Assembly (NCBI GenBank): GCA_030546905.1 | Contig: JAUOPI010000003.1 | Coordinates: 1-64,000, forward strand | Direction of reading: 5' to 3' | DNA from: Granulosicoccaceae sp. 1_MG-2023 | GTDB taxonomy: Bacteria; Pseudomonadota; Gammaproteobacteria; Granulosicoccales; Granulosicoccaceae | Length of the DNA: 64,000 nucleotides | In this document: piece by piece, positions 33,144-44,859 of the stretch | How positions within the stretch are numbered: the stretch's first letter is position 1 | Layout: each line of letters opens with the position of its first letter | Notes under the pieces: model-generated | Seen by the model: the letters and a program-made list of their open reading frames with translations, nothing else | The model's database searches: none | Told to the model about the DNA's origin: nothing | Made by a program: the position numbers and the translations under genes

Positions 33144-33165
33144 ATGGTGGGCTAGATGGTGGGCC
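33144..33165. repeat. Putative integrase arm-type site, right end
   Basis: Exact copy of the 22-base block at 27771-27792 in the same orientation, 62 bases inside the right att copy (the left one is 142 bases inside). Confidence 0.65.
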
Positions 33166-33227
33166 AGAGCCCCATTCTTGAGCCCTGAAAAACTAAGTTA
33201 TTGATTTTACAGGGCTTCAAGGGAAGG

Positions 33228-33243
33228 AATGGCGGAGAGGCAG
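33228..33243. repeat. Right attachment site within tRNA-Ser
   Basis: Identical 16-bp copy of 27613-27628, overlapping the 3' end of the tRNA gene, which stays intact after integration. Confidence 0.88.
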
Positions 33244-33320
33244 GGATTCGAACCCTGGGAAGGCTACAAACCTTCAACGGTTTTCAAGACCGCCGCTTTC
33301 GACCGCTCAGCCACCTCTCC
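33230..33320 (-). tRNA. tRNA-Ser(UGA)
   Basis: Reading leftward, GGAGAGG opens the acceptor stem and CCTCTCCGCCA closes it with an encoded CCA. The D-arm contains GCTGAGCGGTCGAAAGC, the anticodon loop CTTGAAA gives anticodon TGA, a long variable arm follows (class II tRNA), and GGTTCGAATCC is the T-loop. The 91-base length fits tRNA-Ser. GTATAC upstream (about 33330) may be part of its -10 element. The 3' end is the integration site of the adjacent element. Confidence 0.95.
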
Positions 33321-33568
33321 GGAAGCCGCGTATACTACGAAAGCCCGACGAAGATTTCCAGCCCTTTTTGAATTTTTTTTGGCTCTGGCTGTTTTTTGAC
33401 CAAAAACACACCTAGCATGTTGAAAAGACACAACTTGCCGCCATAGTAAATTGAGCGGAACAACTGTCCGACTCTTCACTCTAAGGAGGGTGAAATCGTT
33501 GTGGCGTCGTGCTAATAATCAGCCCTACAGCGACCCGATACGGATTTGATTTTTCAAGAGGAACTACG

Positions 33569-34225
33569 ATGCAAACTCATACTATTGAACAAGCCGGTGC
33601 TCTCGGCACGAACAAGGTACTCAAGAACACCTACTCCCTGCTGGCCATGACCCTGCTTTTCAGCGGCCTGACCGCCGGTGTGTCGGTCTTTATGAGTGTC
33701 CCGCCGATGTTCTCCATGGTCTGCTCAATCGCGGCAATTGCACTCATGTGGTTTGTCTTGCCACGCACTGAAGACTCCGCCGCCGGTATCGGTGTGGTCT
33801 TCGCCATCACCGGCCTGCTCGGTTTCGGCCTCGGCCCGATGCTGTCCATGTATCTGGCGCTGCCGAACGGCCCGCAACTGATCGCCACCGCCATGGGCGG
33901 CACCGGCATGATCTTTCTGGCCCTGTCGGCTTATGTGACCATCACCCGCAAGGACTTCAGCTTCCTCGGCGGTTTTCTGATGGTCGGCCTGATGGTGGCC
34001 TTCGGCGCGATGATCCTGAATCTGTTCCTGCAGATCCCGGCGATGCACCTGGCGCTGTCAGCGGCCATTATCGTGATTATGAGCGGCTTTATCCTGTTCG
34101 ACACCAGCCGCATCATCAACGGCGGTGAAACCAACTACGTGCGCGCCACAATCGGCCTGTACCTGAACATCTACAACATCTTCGTCTCACTGCTGCAGAT
34201 TCTCGGCATTATGGGCGACGAATAA
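33569..34225 (+). CDS. Bax inhibitor-1/YccA family membrane protein
   Basis: The 218-residue protein has seven hydrophobic segments and the family's C-terminal DTSRIINGGETNYVRATIGL motif with YLNIYNIFVSLLQILG. Bacterial relatives such as YbhL and YccA form membrane pH-sensitive channels or modulate the FtsH protease. ATG 33569 follows AGAGGAA closely and gives a normal N-terminus; a longer frame from 33509 has no ribosome site. A terminator follows. Confidence 0.92.
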   Translation: MQTHTIEQAGALGTNKVLKNTYSLLAMTLLFSGLTAGVSVFMSVPPMFSMVCSIAAIALMWFVLPRTEDSAAGIGVVFAITGLLGFGLGPMLSMYLALPNGPQLIATAMGGTGMIFLALSAYVTITRKDFSFLGGFLMVGLMVAFGAMILNLFLQIPAMHLALSAAIIVIMSGFILFDTSRIINGGETNYVRATIGLYLNIYNIFVSLLQILGIMGDE

Positions 34226-34246
34226 GCCCCGCCGGGCTGAACGACA

Positions 34247-34275
34247 GGGGCCCGCCGCAAGCGGGCCCTTTTTAT
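34247..34275 (+). terminator. Rho-independent terminator
   Basis: GGGCCCGC and GCGGGCCC form an 8-bp stem, followed by TTTTTATTT, after the Bax-inhibitor-1 gene. Confidence 0.9.
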
Positions 34276-34300
34276 TTGCAAGCAACACAAGGAGCTGCCG

Positions 34301-34495
34301 ATGGGCGAATTCAGCTGGGTTAATCTGATCTGGGCGGGCATCCTGGGCTTTTTTATTATCCGCCTGTGGCCGAGCGCCAAAGATTGGATGAAAAACGGCC
34401 CCAAAGGCACCAGCAGCGACTGGACAACGTTTATCGTGCTGATCGCCGGTGTCGCCCTGTTTATCGCGTTTCTGATTATGATGGTCAGAAACTAA
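34301..34495 (+). CDS. Small two-helix membrane protein
   Basis: A 64-residue protein with a ribosome site AAGGAG 6 bases before the ATG. Two hydrophobic helices (about 8-22 and 43-60) flank a short polar loop with KDWMKNGPKGTSSDW. I know no function; similar short membrane proteins are common near this spot in gammaproteobacteria. The codon use looks native. A terminator follows 27 bases later. Confidence 0.7.
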   Translation: MGEFSWVNLIWAGILGFFIIRLWPSAKDWMKNGPKGTSSDWTTFIVLIAGVALFIAFLIMMVRN

Positions 34496-34522
34496 ACCGC
34501 AGGCGCTCTTCACGGCGCACAC

Positions 34523-34553
34523 AAAAAAACCGGCTTAAAGCCGGTTTTTTTTT
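34523..34553. terminator. Bidirectional rho-independent terminator
   Basis: AAACCGGCTT and AAGCCGGTTT, with long A- and T-runs, lie between the small membrane protein gene and the convergent exopolysaccharide operon. Confidence 0.92.
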
Positions 34554-34571
34554 GCCTGTCAGCCGCGAGAC

Positions 34572-35495
34572 TCAGCCTGAAAAGATCCAGTTGGCCAGCA
34601 GCCGCTTATCGTCTTCTTTGAGCGGTTCGCGGAACCAGTCCGCTTCGACAGCATGACCGGTGCCGGGCTGTTCGTTATCGATCAGCAGACCGGCGTGACG
34701 CTGGTCGTTGATAACCTGCTGCACAATGGAGGTGGTGATTTTCTCGGCGTTGTTGGCGTAGCCGTAGACCAGCGCCGACTCGCAGATGCGGTTAATCAGA
34801 CGCGGGATACCGTTGGTTGCACGGGTGATCGCATCCACCGCACCGAGGGTAAAAAACGACTCTTTGGCCCCGGCGGTACTCAGACGGTAGCCGATATACC
34901 CGGCCACATCGTCGCGGGTCAGCGGTTTGAGTTCGTGATAGACGCTGATGCGTTGCGCAAACTGCTGCATACTGTCGGCGGAGATGGTCGCCCGCAACTC
35001 CGGCTGCCCGACCAGAATCACATTCAGCAACTGGTCTTTCTCGGAGTTAATATTGCTGATCAGGCGCAGCTGTTCGAGCTCGGCGGCGCTGACGTTCTGC
35101 GCCTCGTCGATAATAAGCACGGTTTCTTTCTGCGCGGCATAGTTGTCGAGCAGAAACTTCACAAACAGATTATGCAACGCCGATTGTTCGGTCTCGCCCT
35201 GATCATCAATACCGAATACCGAGAATATCTGCGTCAGCAGCGAACCGAAGTTCGGGTGTGTATTGGCGATATAGCCGACCGTACTGCTGCTGTCGAGACT
35301 GTGCAGCAACTGGCGGATCAGCGTGGTCTTACCACTGCCGACCGGTCCGGTCAGAATCACAAAACCGGTGTTGTGCAACAGCCCGTATTCCAGCATCGCC
35401 AGGGCCAGACTCTGATCCTCTCCCATATACAGAAAGTGCGGATCAGGCAGCATGGAAAACGGCTTTTCACTGAGTTTATAGAACGACTCGTACAT
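34572..35495 (-). CDS. ExeA/PrsK-type AAA ATPase of the exopolysaccharide operon
   Basis: The 307-residue ATPase begins MYESFYKLSEKPFSMLPDP, the opening typical of ExeA-like and exosortase-system ATPases. The Walker A is TGPVGSGKTTLI, the Walker B is VLIIDEAQNV, and sensor residues lie in ILVGQPEL and GIPRLINR. Such proteins accompany polysaccharide chain-length and tyrosine kinase genes, perhaps as assembly ATPases; the direct role is unsettled. It is the last gene of a four-gene operon and lies 16 bases after the kinase. Confidence 0.87.
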   Translation of the reverse strand: MYESFYKLSEKPFSMLPDPHFLYMGEDQSLALAMLEYGLLHNTGFVILTGPVGSGKTTLIRQLLHSLDSSSTVGYIANTHPNFGSLLTQIFSVFGIDDQGETEQSALHNLFVKFLLDNYAAQKETVLIIDEAQNVSAAELEQLRLISNINSEKDQLLNVILVGQPELRATISADSMQQFAQRISVYHELKPLTRDDVAGYIGYRLSTAGAKESFFTLGAVDAITRATNGIPRLINRICESALVYGYANNAEKITTSIVQQVINDQRHAGLLIDNEQPGTGHAVEADWFREPLKEDDKRLLANWIFSG

Positions 35496-35511
35496 GCGGG
35501 TATCCTCCTGC

Positions 35512-36345
35512 TCAGTAGCCGTAAGGCGTGTTGTAACCGTAGGACGACATCTTGTCGCGGGACTTGTTGAGGATCGTGCCGATCAGATTCTGCCCTTTGA
35601 GCAGGTCCATACAGCGGGTCACTTCCTCGCGCTTGGTTTTGCCTTCCTCGACCACAAACAACAGGCTTTCGATCTGCGGCAGAATCTCAAACACGTCATC
35701 GGTTACCAGCATCGGCGGCAGGTCGTAAATGATCACGCGGTTTTTGTAGCGCTCGCGCATTTCCTGCACCAGATTGGCCGTCTGCACCGTGCCGAGCACT
35801 TCCGAGGACTCATCCACCGGCTCACCACCGGGCAGCACCACCAGACCGTTGATATCGGGCGTAAAGAGCACCTCTTCGACCGGCTTGCCGTGTTCAAGCA
35901 CGTCGATCATCCCGCCTTCGCGCTCGTAATTGAACAAATTACGCACATTCGGCCGGCGCAGATCGAAATCGGCCAGCAACACCGTGTGATTGACATTACG
36001 GGCGATACTGATGGCCAGATTGGCGGCCGTCAGCGACTTACCCTGGCCCGGACCCGCACTGGTCACCCCGAGCGTGCTCCAGCCGTTCTGGCGCAGCTTG
36101 GCCAGCACCTGACTGCGCAGCATGCGGTAGGCATCGGCGAAGGCGTGTTTTTTCTCCTGCGCGATCACCCGGTTGGCAATCAGCTCAGCACGGCTGACCT
36201 TATGGCAATAGGTTGTGGTGTATTCGATATGGCGCAGGCGGCTCGCGTCATTGGACTTGCCGGCCGAGGGGCGCCCGGCGGCAAAACCACCGGTCTCGCC
36301 ACGTTGCTTACGGGCTTTTTCAATAGCCGCTTTAATCGGTTCCAT
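35512..36345 (-). CDS. CpsD/CapB-type tyrosine kinase
   Basis: The 277-residue BY-kinase has Walker A TSAGPGQGKSLTAANLA, Walker A' VLLADFDLRRPN and Walker B VIIYDLPPML. The C-terminus has a short Tyr cluster (SSYGYNTPYGY), the usual autophosphorylation site. It regulates polysaccharide polymerisation with the co-polymerase encoded 8 bases upstream. Kinase and membrane activator are separate proteins here, as in Gram-positive CpsCD and exosortase-linked clusters. Confidence 0.9.
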   Translation of the reverse strand: MEPIKAAIEKARKQRGETGGFAAGRPSAGKSNDASRLRHIEYTTTYCHKVSRAELIANRVIAQEKKHAFADAYRMLRSQVLAKLRQNGWSTLGVTSAGPGQGKSLTAANLAISIARNVNHTVLLADFDLRRPNVRNLFNYEREGGMIDVLEHGKPVEEVLFTPDINGLVVLPGGEPVDESSEVLGTVQTANLVQEMRERYKNRVIIYDLPPMLVTDDVFEILPQIESLLFVVEEGKTKREEVTRCMDLLKGQNLIGTILNKSRDKMSSYGYNTPYGY

Positions 36346-36353
36346 AGGCTTTC

Positions 36354-37967
36354 TCAGCTCCGTTCAGTGACATTGACCGGGGCGGCGGCGCTGCTCACTG
36401 CGCCCGCATCATCACGGCCTTTAAGGGAAAAATAACCCGCCGCCGCAGCGCCGGCGATCACCAGCACCAGCAGCGCGGTCAGCACGCGCCGGCGCAGTAT
36501 GTCATGCCCCTGTTCGATATAGCCGATCACGCCCATCGGCGGTCCGCCGATCAGTTTTTCCAGATCCCGCGCGTTGCGCACACTGCGGTCGAGCTGATCG
36601 CCGAGAAAGACCGCGATAATGCCGCTGATCAGGGCCAGCAGGCCTCCGATCGTAATAATCGCCAAGCGGTTAGGACGTACCGGATCGGCAGCAACCCGCG
36701 GCGCTTCCAGCACACTGAAGCGGTCGCTCTGATCGCCTTTTTCAGCCGCCTCGGACAGCTGCGCTTCGAGCATGCGCTGTTTGGTCTCACGGAAGGTCTC
36801 CAGGACATTCTCGTAATCACGGGTCAGGCTCAGGTACTCACGTTCGATTTCCGGTGAGTCGGCCATGGCCCGCTGAAAATTATCCAGGCGGGCCTGCAAA
36901 GCCGCCTCACGCCGGGATGCCGAAGCAATCTCGGTTTGCAGGGCACGCAGACGTGTCTGCAATTGGATATAGGCAGGATTATCGGGTGCGGTCGGCTGCG
37001 ACGAGAAAAAGCTCGCATCCTCGCCGCCGACGCCGGCCTGAACTTCGCGGAGCTGACGCTCAAGGCGTTTCACATCCGGGTGGTCGTTGGAATAGCGGCG
37101 CTTGGCGTCGGCCAGCTCCGTGCGCAGCGATTTGAGTTTTTCTTCATTGGACAGAATACGCTCACCGGTCGATGACACCAGCGCCCCGGTGGGACTGGTC
37201 TGCGCCAGCTCGGACTCGACAAACACGGCCTGCTCACGCAGCGAACGCAACTGCTCACTGACCTGCAGCATCTGCCGTTCGGTGCTTTCCATCAGCTGCA
37301 GATTGGACTGCTGGCTGTCGGGCAGTTTGCCGGCATTGCGCTCTTTAAACGCCGCCAGCGCTGCTTCGCGCTCGGCCACCTGTTCGGCCAGGCGGTCAGC
37401 CTGCTCTTTCAGAAAGGTTGCCGTCTGCTCAACGCGCTGGTTCCGCGACTCTTCGTTCTTGGTCAAAAACAGCGACACCAGATTGTCGGTAACCGACTTG
37501 GCGATCTGCGGATCGGTGTATTCAAAGGCCACCAGAAAGGCGATGGTCGATTCACGCACCCGGCCGCTGGTCGGATCAACCAGTTCGGTGTTGATCGGAT
37601 GCATTTCCACCGCGTCTTTGAATTTGTCGAAGGCTTTGTCTTCGGTCTTGTCCGGAAACAGGCTGAAGGTGCGGATAATTTCGCGCATATTCTCGCGCGT
37701 CATGATCTGCTCGGAAATAACCTGAATACGGTGTTCGGTGAAGTTCGCCACCGAAGCGTCTTCGGCCACCCCGCCCTGCTGCTCGATCAGAATCCGTGCT
37801 GAGGAACGATACTCGGCCTGAGCGATCACCGCATAGGTACCGGCCAGCAACAGCACCGTCAGGAACGGCAGCAGGAAGAACATTTTTTTACGCAGAAACA
37901 GGGACACCAGATCGTGCAGATTCAGCGTATGGGACGTATTGATTTCGTCTTGCATGATAGTTGACAT
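36354..37967 (-). CDS. GumC/Wzz-type polysaccharide co-polymerase
   Basis: The 537-residue inner membrane protein has a first membrane helix near 33-52, a long periplasmic coiled-coil region (about 150-420, with many Gln, Glu and Arg), a Pro-rich segment before the second helix (EAPRVAADPVRPNRL) and further hydrophobic segments near 435-455 and 497-515. It controls polysaccharide chain length together with the kinase encoded next. Its start and the stop of the upstream ATPase gene overlap as ATGA. Confidence 0.88.
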   Translation of the reverse strand: MSTIMQDEINTSHTLNLHDLVSLFLRKKMFFLLPFLTVLLLAGTYAVIAQAEYRSSARILIEQQGGVAEDASVANFTEHRIQVISEQIMTRENMREIIRTFSLFPDKTEDKAFDKFKDAVEMHPINTELVDPTSGRVRESTIAFLVAFEYTDPQIAKSVTDNLVSLFLTKNEESRNQRVEQTATFLKEQADRLAEQVAEREAALAAFKERNAGKLPDSQQSNLQLMESTERQMLQVSEQLRSLREQAVFVESELAQTSPTGALVSSTGERILSNEEKLKSLRTELADAKRRYSNDHPDVKRLERQLREVQAGVGGEDASFFSSQPTAPDNPAYIQLQTRLRALQTEIASASRREAALQARLDNFQRAMADSPEIEREYLSLTRDYENVLETFRETKQRMLEAQLSEAAEKGDQSDRFSVLEAPRVAADPVRPNRLAIITIGGLLALISGIIAVFLGDQLDRSVRNARDLEKLIGGPPMGVIGYIEQGHDILRRRVLTALLVLVIAGAAAAGYFSLKGRDDAGAVSSAAAPVNVTERS

Positions 37968-39172
37968 CAGTTGCTCTGGGCCTCGGGCTGTTGTTCGTCA
38001 GAGTCCGCACTTTTGCCGGGCAATTCGAAATGGAAAACGTAATTGCCGATCGACACCACATCACCGTTCTGCACGGCGGCTTCGGTGACAGAGTTGGCAT
38101 TCAGCATAACCGGCGTGGTCGAGCCACGGTTGCAAATCAAATAGCCGTCATCATCGGGTACGATTTCGGCCTGATAACGGCTGATACTCAGCTCGTCGAT
38201 ACGGATCTCACAATCGGGGGCGCGTCCGATACGCACGACTTCATCACCGAGCTCGTAGCTGACCGTGTTGCCGCTGACATCTTTCACATGCACGCAATTG
38301 CCATTTTTGCCGGCGCCGGACTGGTTTTTCGTCACCACCGGAATGGCCGAGCCGTCTTTGCGCTTGATCGACCAACCGAGCTTGCGTGCCGCCTGTTCCA
38401 GATGCGCCAGCTCGATGAGTTTTTTCTGTTTGGCAAAGGCGCCCAGCAAGGCGATATCACATAAGGCATTGACCCGGTGCGGCACACCCTGGGTCAGCGA
38501 ATAGACCGCGCGCACCACTTCCTTGCGGAAAATGGCCTGTTCGGGCACGCCGCTTTTCATCAGGCGGTAGTTGATATAGCCGAGGGTGTCTTCCGCAGAC
38601 ATGGCATGCAGAGTCGACATCAGACGAAAACGCTGATCGCGCAGGGAGCCGAACTCCTTGACCAGTTTTTTCGGCAGCTCGGTCCGCCCGGCCAGCAAAA
38701 ACGTCGCCGCATAATTGCCCATAGCCTGCGCATCGACCAGTTTATCGACCACGCGCAGGGATTCACGGCTCAGCAGATGGGCGTTATCGACCACCACAAT
38801 AATCCGGATACTGCGGGTGGACAGACGCCGCAGCTCGCGGGTGATGCGACTGAACAACTGCACACGTGAACAATCCTTATCGTCCACCCCCAGCTCAAAC
38901 GCCAGCAACTGCAGCAACTCCAGATCGCTGTAGTCATCGCCGGGCAATACGGCCTGCTTGACCTGCGGCTGCAATTCGCCGAGGAATTTATTGATCAGAC
39001 AGGTTTTGCCTGTACCAGCCGGACCGGACAAGACCATTAAACGGTCATTATCCGTCAACGCATGCTGCAATACGGCCAGCGCCTGAGTGACGGCGGTCGA
39101 CGGGTAGAAAAGGCGTTTGTCGACGGCGGGGGAAAAGGGATGGAACTTAAATCCGAAATAATCTGCGTACAT
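37967..39172 (-). CDS. AAA ATPase fused to an FHA domain
   Basis: The 401-residue protein combines an ExeA-like ATPase (about 1-265: Walker A SGPAGTGKTCLI, Walker B IIVVVDNAHLL) with a C-terminal FHA domain (about 290-385) carrying IGRAPDCEIRI and SISRYQAEI, the phosphothreonine-binding motifs. It is the first gene of the exopolysaccharide operon. The FHA part suggests it reads phosphorylation, perhaps by a Ser/Thr kinase elsewhere, and links it to secretion or chain length control. The operon has no glycosyltransferase in this window. Confidence 0.86.
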   Translation of the reverse strand: MYADYFGFKFHPFSPAVDKRLFYPSTAVTQALAVLQHALTDNDRLMVLSGPAGTGKTCLINKFLGELQPQVKQAVLPGDDYSDLELLQLLAFELGVDDKDCSRVQLFSRITRELRRLSTRSIRIIVVVDNAHLLSRESLRVVDKLVDAQAMGNYAATFLLAGRTELPKKLVKEFGSLRDQRFRLMSTLHAMSAEDTLGYINYRLMKSGVPEQAIFRKEVVRAVYSLTQGVPHRVNALCDIALLGAFAKQKKLIELAHLEQAARKLGWSIKRKDGSAIPVVTKNQSGAGKNGNCVHVKDVSGNTVSYELGDEVVRIGRAPDCEIRIDELSISRYQAEIVPDDDGYLICNRGSTTPVMLNANSVTEAAVQNGDVVSIGNYVFHFELPGKSADSDEQQPEAQSN

Positions 39173-39225
39173 GGTCTCGTTCTGCGGGGCCGGTTCGCGG
39201 GTTATGACGCACGGCTAATAAATAA

Positions 39226-39231
39226 ATTATA
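39226..39231 (-). promoter_or_regulatory. Candidate -10 element for the exopolysaccharide operon
   Basis: On the minus strand TATAAT is a perfect -10 hexamer 53 bases before the first gene. A -35 at the right distance is weak, so an activator may be needed. Confidence 0.4.
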
Positions 39232-39318
39232 AAAGCCGCAGCATCTCATTGATTACCCAATGATAGCTTGTTTCGGCAGCTTCACACCTTGGGCTTGGTC
39301 ACAGCCGTGGGAATTGAA

Positions 39319-39340
39319 CACGTCAACGCGCGTTGACGTG
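39319..39340. promoter_or_regulatory. 22-bp perfect palindrome
   Basis: CACGTCAACGC followed at once by its exact reverse complement. It lies between the stop codon of the 39353 gene and the promoter of the exopolysaccharide operon. There is no T-run, which favours an operator over a terminator. Confidence 0.5.
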
Positions 39341-39352
39341 GTTACGAAACGT

Positions 39353-39889
39353 TCAGGCCGACGGCTGGGTGGCCAGCAGGCGGTCGATGGCCTGCAGTTC
39401 GCCGACCACGGATTCGTCAGGGCGCAGACCGCTGCTGATCACGTCATCGATGCGGTCGACCAGCGAGTCAATACGGTCGGCCACATCGCTGCTCAGGGCC
39501 AGCTCCTGACAAAAATCGCGCAGGTGTGACACCATCCCGGAGAGATTGCCGTAGGTCGCCGAGGCGGCCGCATAACCCACATCACCAAAGCTGGCCAGCG
39601 GCGGGAAAAAACGCGTCGGGCGGTGCGGCTGCGACAGCGCCTGCATCACTTCGAACATTCCCAGCGAGCTCAGAGAGATATTGCCGCGTACCGACACAAA
39701 GACCAGCAAGCCCATGGCTTGCAGCTTTTCCGCCAGACGCAGCGCGTCGTGATCGGCGTATTGCAGTTGGGCGGCAATATCAGACAAAGGCACGGCGTGC
39801 TCTTCGTTCGCTTCGTCCCAGCGGTAAATTTTCAGCAAAAACTCAAACAGCTCTTCATCAGAAAAGCTGAGCTCATCGGTGTCGTTCAA
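39353..39889 (-). CDS. Hypothetical protein with winged-helix-like N-terminus
   Basis: The 178-residue soluble protein is acidic at the start (TDELSFSDEELFEFLLKIY). Residues about 28-85 read like a helix-turn-helix (VPLSDIAAQLQYADHDALRL, then LQAMGLLVF), but I do not recognise a family. The second half is helical with DRIDSLVDRIDDVISSGL. It stands alone upstream of the exopolysaccharide operon and could regulate it. Codon use and GC match the neighbours, so it is likely a real gene. Confidence 0.6.
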   Translation of the reverse strand: MNDTDELSFSDEELFEFLLKIYRWDEANEEHAVPLSDIAAQLQYADHDALRLAEKLQAMGLLVFVSVRGNISLSSLGMFEVMQALSQPHRPTRFFPPLASFGDVGYAAASATYGNLSGMVSHLRDFCQELALSSDVADRIDSLVDRIDDVISSGLRPDESVVGELQAIDRLLATQPSA

Positions 39890-40058
39890 GGGCGTCTCGG
39901 ATTACGGGCGGTACGGATGGTGGCGGGTGCTGTCGCCGCGGATCGTATCGCGGCGTCAGGCGGATGCCTCAGTCTGTAAGTTTAATGGGCAGGACCGGCG
40001 CGGGAAAGTGGCGAGCGCACAATTTTTGCCCCGGCCGGCGGATTTTTCGCCGCATGCG

Positions 40059-41003
40059 TCAGCTGACACCGGGCTTTTCCGCCACCCAGATCGTCACCGT
40101 CAGCGGATCACCGTCAAGCGTGACAACACGCCCCGGTCGCAGGCCGGCGGCAGTGAACAGCTGATGTATTTCAGCATCGGAAAAACCCAAACGAAAGTGC
40201 TGATGCTCATGCCGCAGGTACTCTTCGTGATGCGGCGCGAAGTCGATGATAATCAGGCGCGCGCCCGGGCGCAGCACTCTGGCCGCCTCGGCCACCACCC
40301 TGTCTGCTTCGGCGCTGTAGTGCAGGACCAGATGCAAGGTGGCCAGATCCACCGAGGCATCCTCCAGCGGCAGACTGTACATATCGCCCTTGCGCACATG
40401 CACATGACTGAGCCCGGCGCGGGCGATGGTGTCGCGTGCCACGTTGAGCATCTCGGTGTTGATATCGAGCCCCAGTCCGTGCGCAATCCGGTCGGCCAGC
40501 AAGACCAGCATCCGCCCGGTCCCGGTGCCCACATCCAGAAAATCCCCCACGGGCTCGTCGCCGACGATCTCCAGCAAGGCCTCTTCCACCTCCCGCTCAG
40601 GGACATGCAGGCTACGGATTTCGTTCCACTGATCAGCGTTCTCGCTGAAGTAGCGCAAGGCCGCTTCGGCACGCTGCCGGCGGACCTGATCAAGACGGCT
40701 GCGGTCGCGCGCCAGCTCTTCATCCTCTTCCGGCAGCAGCGCACTGAGGTATTCGGCCAGCGCCCCGGCATCGCCGCGCTCATTCAGCCGGTAAAACACC
40801 AGCGCCCCTTCGCGGAAGCGCTCGAGCATGCCGGCATCGACAAGCATCTTAAGATGCCGCGACACACGCGGCTGACTTTGACCGAGAATGCGGGTCAGCT
40901 CGCTGACACTCAGCTCGCCGCGCGCGCACAAGGCCATCAGGCGCAGCCGCGTCGGCTCCCCCACCGCGCGCAGGGCACTGAGTAGTTCGTCTTTACTGAG
41001 CAT
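40059..41003 (-). CDS. ArsR-family regulator fused to a SAM-dependent methyltransferase
   Basis: The 314-residue protein has an ArsR-type winged helix (about 1-85, GEPTRLRLMALCARGELSV, QPRVSRHLKMLVDAG) and a class I methyltransferase domain with FLDVGTGTGRMLVLL (about 149-163). It is divergent from metH, with a 20-bp palindrome between them. In proteobacteria the ArsR-type regulator SahR controls methionine-cycle genes in response to S-adenosylhomocysteine; the gene position and operator here fit such a role. The attached methyltransferase fold would be a natural SAM/SAH sensor. The regulatory role is inferred. Confidence 0.82.
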   Translation of the reverse strand: MLSKDELLSALRAVGEPTRLRLMALCARGELSVSELTRILGQSQPRVSRHLKMLVDAGMLERFREGALVFYRLNERGDAGALAEYLSALLPEEDEELARDRSRLDQVRRQRAEAALRYFSENADQWNEIRSLHVPEREVEEALLEIVGDEPVGDFLDVGTGTGRMLVLLADRIAHGLGLDINTEMLNVARDTIARAGLSHVHVRKGDMYSLPLEDASVDLATLHLVLHYSAEADRVVAEAARVLRPGARLIIIDFAPHHEEYLRHEHQHFRLGFSDAEIHQLFTAAGLRPGRVVTLDGDPLTVTIWVAEKPGVS

Positions 41004-41038
41004 GCAGAACTCGATGTGACTAAAGGATCATTACTATA

Positions 41039-41058
41039 ATATAAAGATATCTTTATAT
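41039..41058. promoter_or_regulatory. 20-bp perfect palindrome, likely SahR-type operator
   Basis: ATATAAAGAT followed by its exact reverse complement, centred 36 bases before the regulator start and 64 before metH. It overlaps the likely promoters of both genes. Confidence 0.68.
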
Positions 41059-41111
41059 CTACATATGCTTTACAATGCCGGCTTTATTCAATCCCTAACC
41101 GGACCGGAAAT

Positions 41112-44804
<3,693 letters not shown>

Positions 44805-44808
44805 AACT

Positions 44809-44839
44809 GAAAAGCCCGGCAAACGCCGGGCTTTTTTTT
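44809..44839. terminator. Rho-independent terminator after metH
   Basis: AAAGCCCGGC and GCCGGGCTTT pair around a 4-base loop, followed by a run of eight T. Confidence 0.93.
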
Positions 44840-44859
44840 GCCTTGAGGCACAAGGCGGC

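Larger units (their letters stand above)
27613..33243. mobile_element. 5.6-kb integrative element in tRNA-Ser(UGA)
   Basis: The element is bounded by 16-bp direct repeats (AATGGCGGAGAGGCAG) at 27613-27628 and 33228-33243; the right copy is the 3' end of tRNA-Ser. It carries six plus-strand genes: tyrosine integrase, AlpA-type regulator, a small basic protein, Toprim primase, ATPase and a TubC_N-like protein, the last five closely packed or overlapping. There is no structural phage gene, conjugation gene, toxin or resistance gene. This is the layout of a minimal P4-like satellite or island that carries its own replication module. Confidence 0.88.

Noticed and set aside
33264-33479. Open frame overlapping tRNA-Ser
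   Set aside because: It runs through the tRNA gene and its promoter region.
41004-41111. Cobalamin riboswitch before metH
   Set aside because: Only 108 bases are available and no B12-box-like sequence is seen; a palindromic operator explains the region better.
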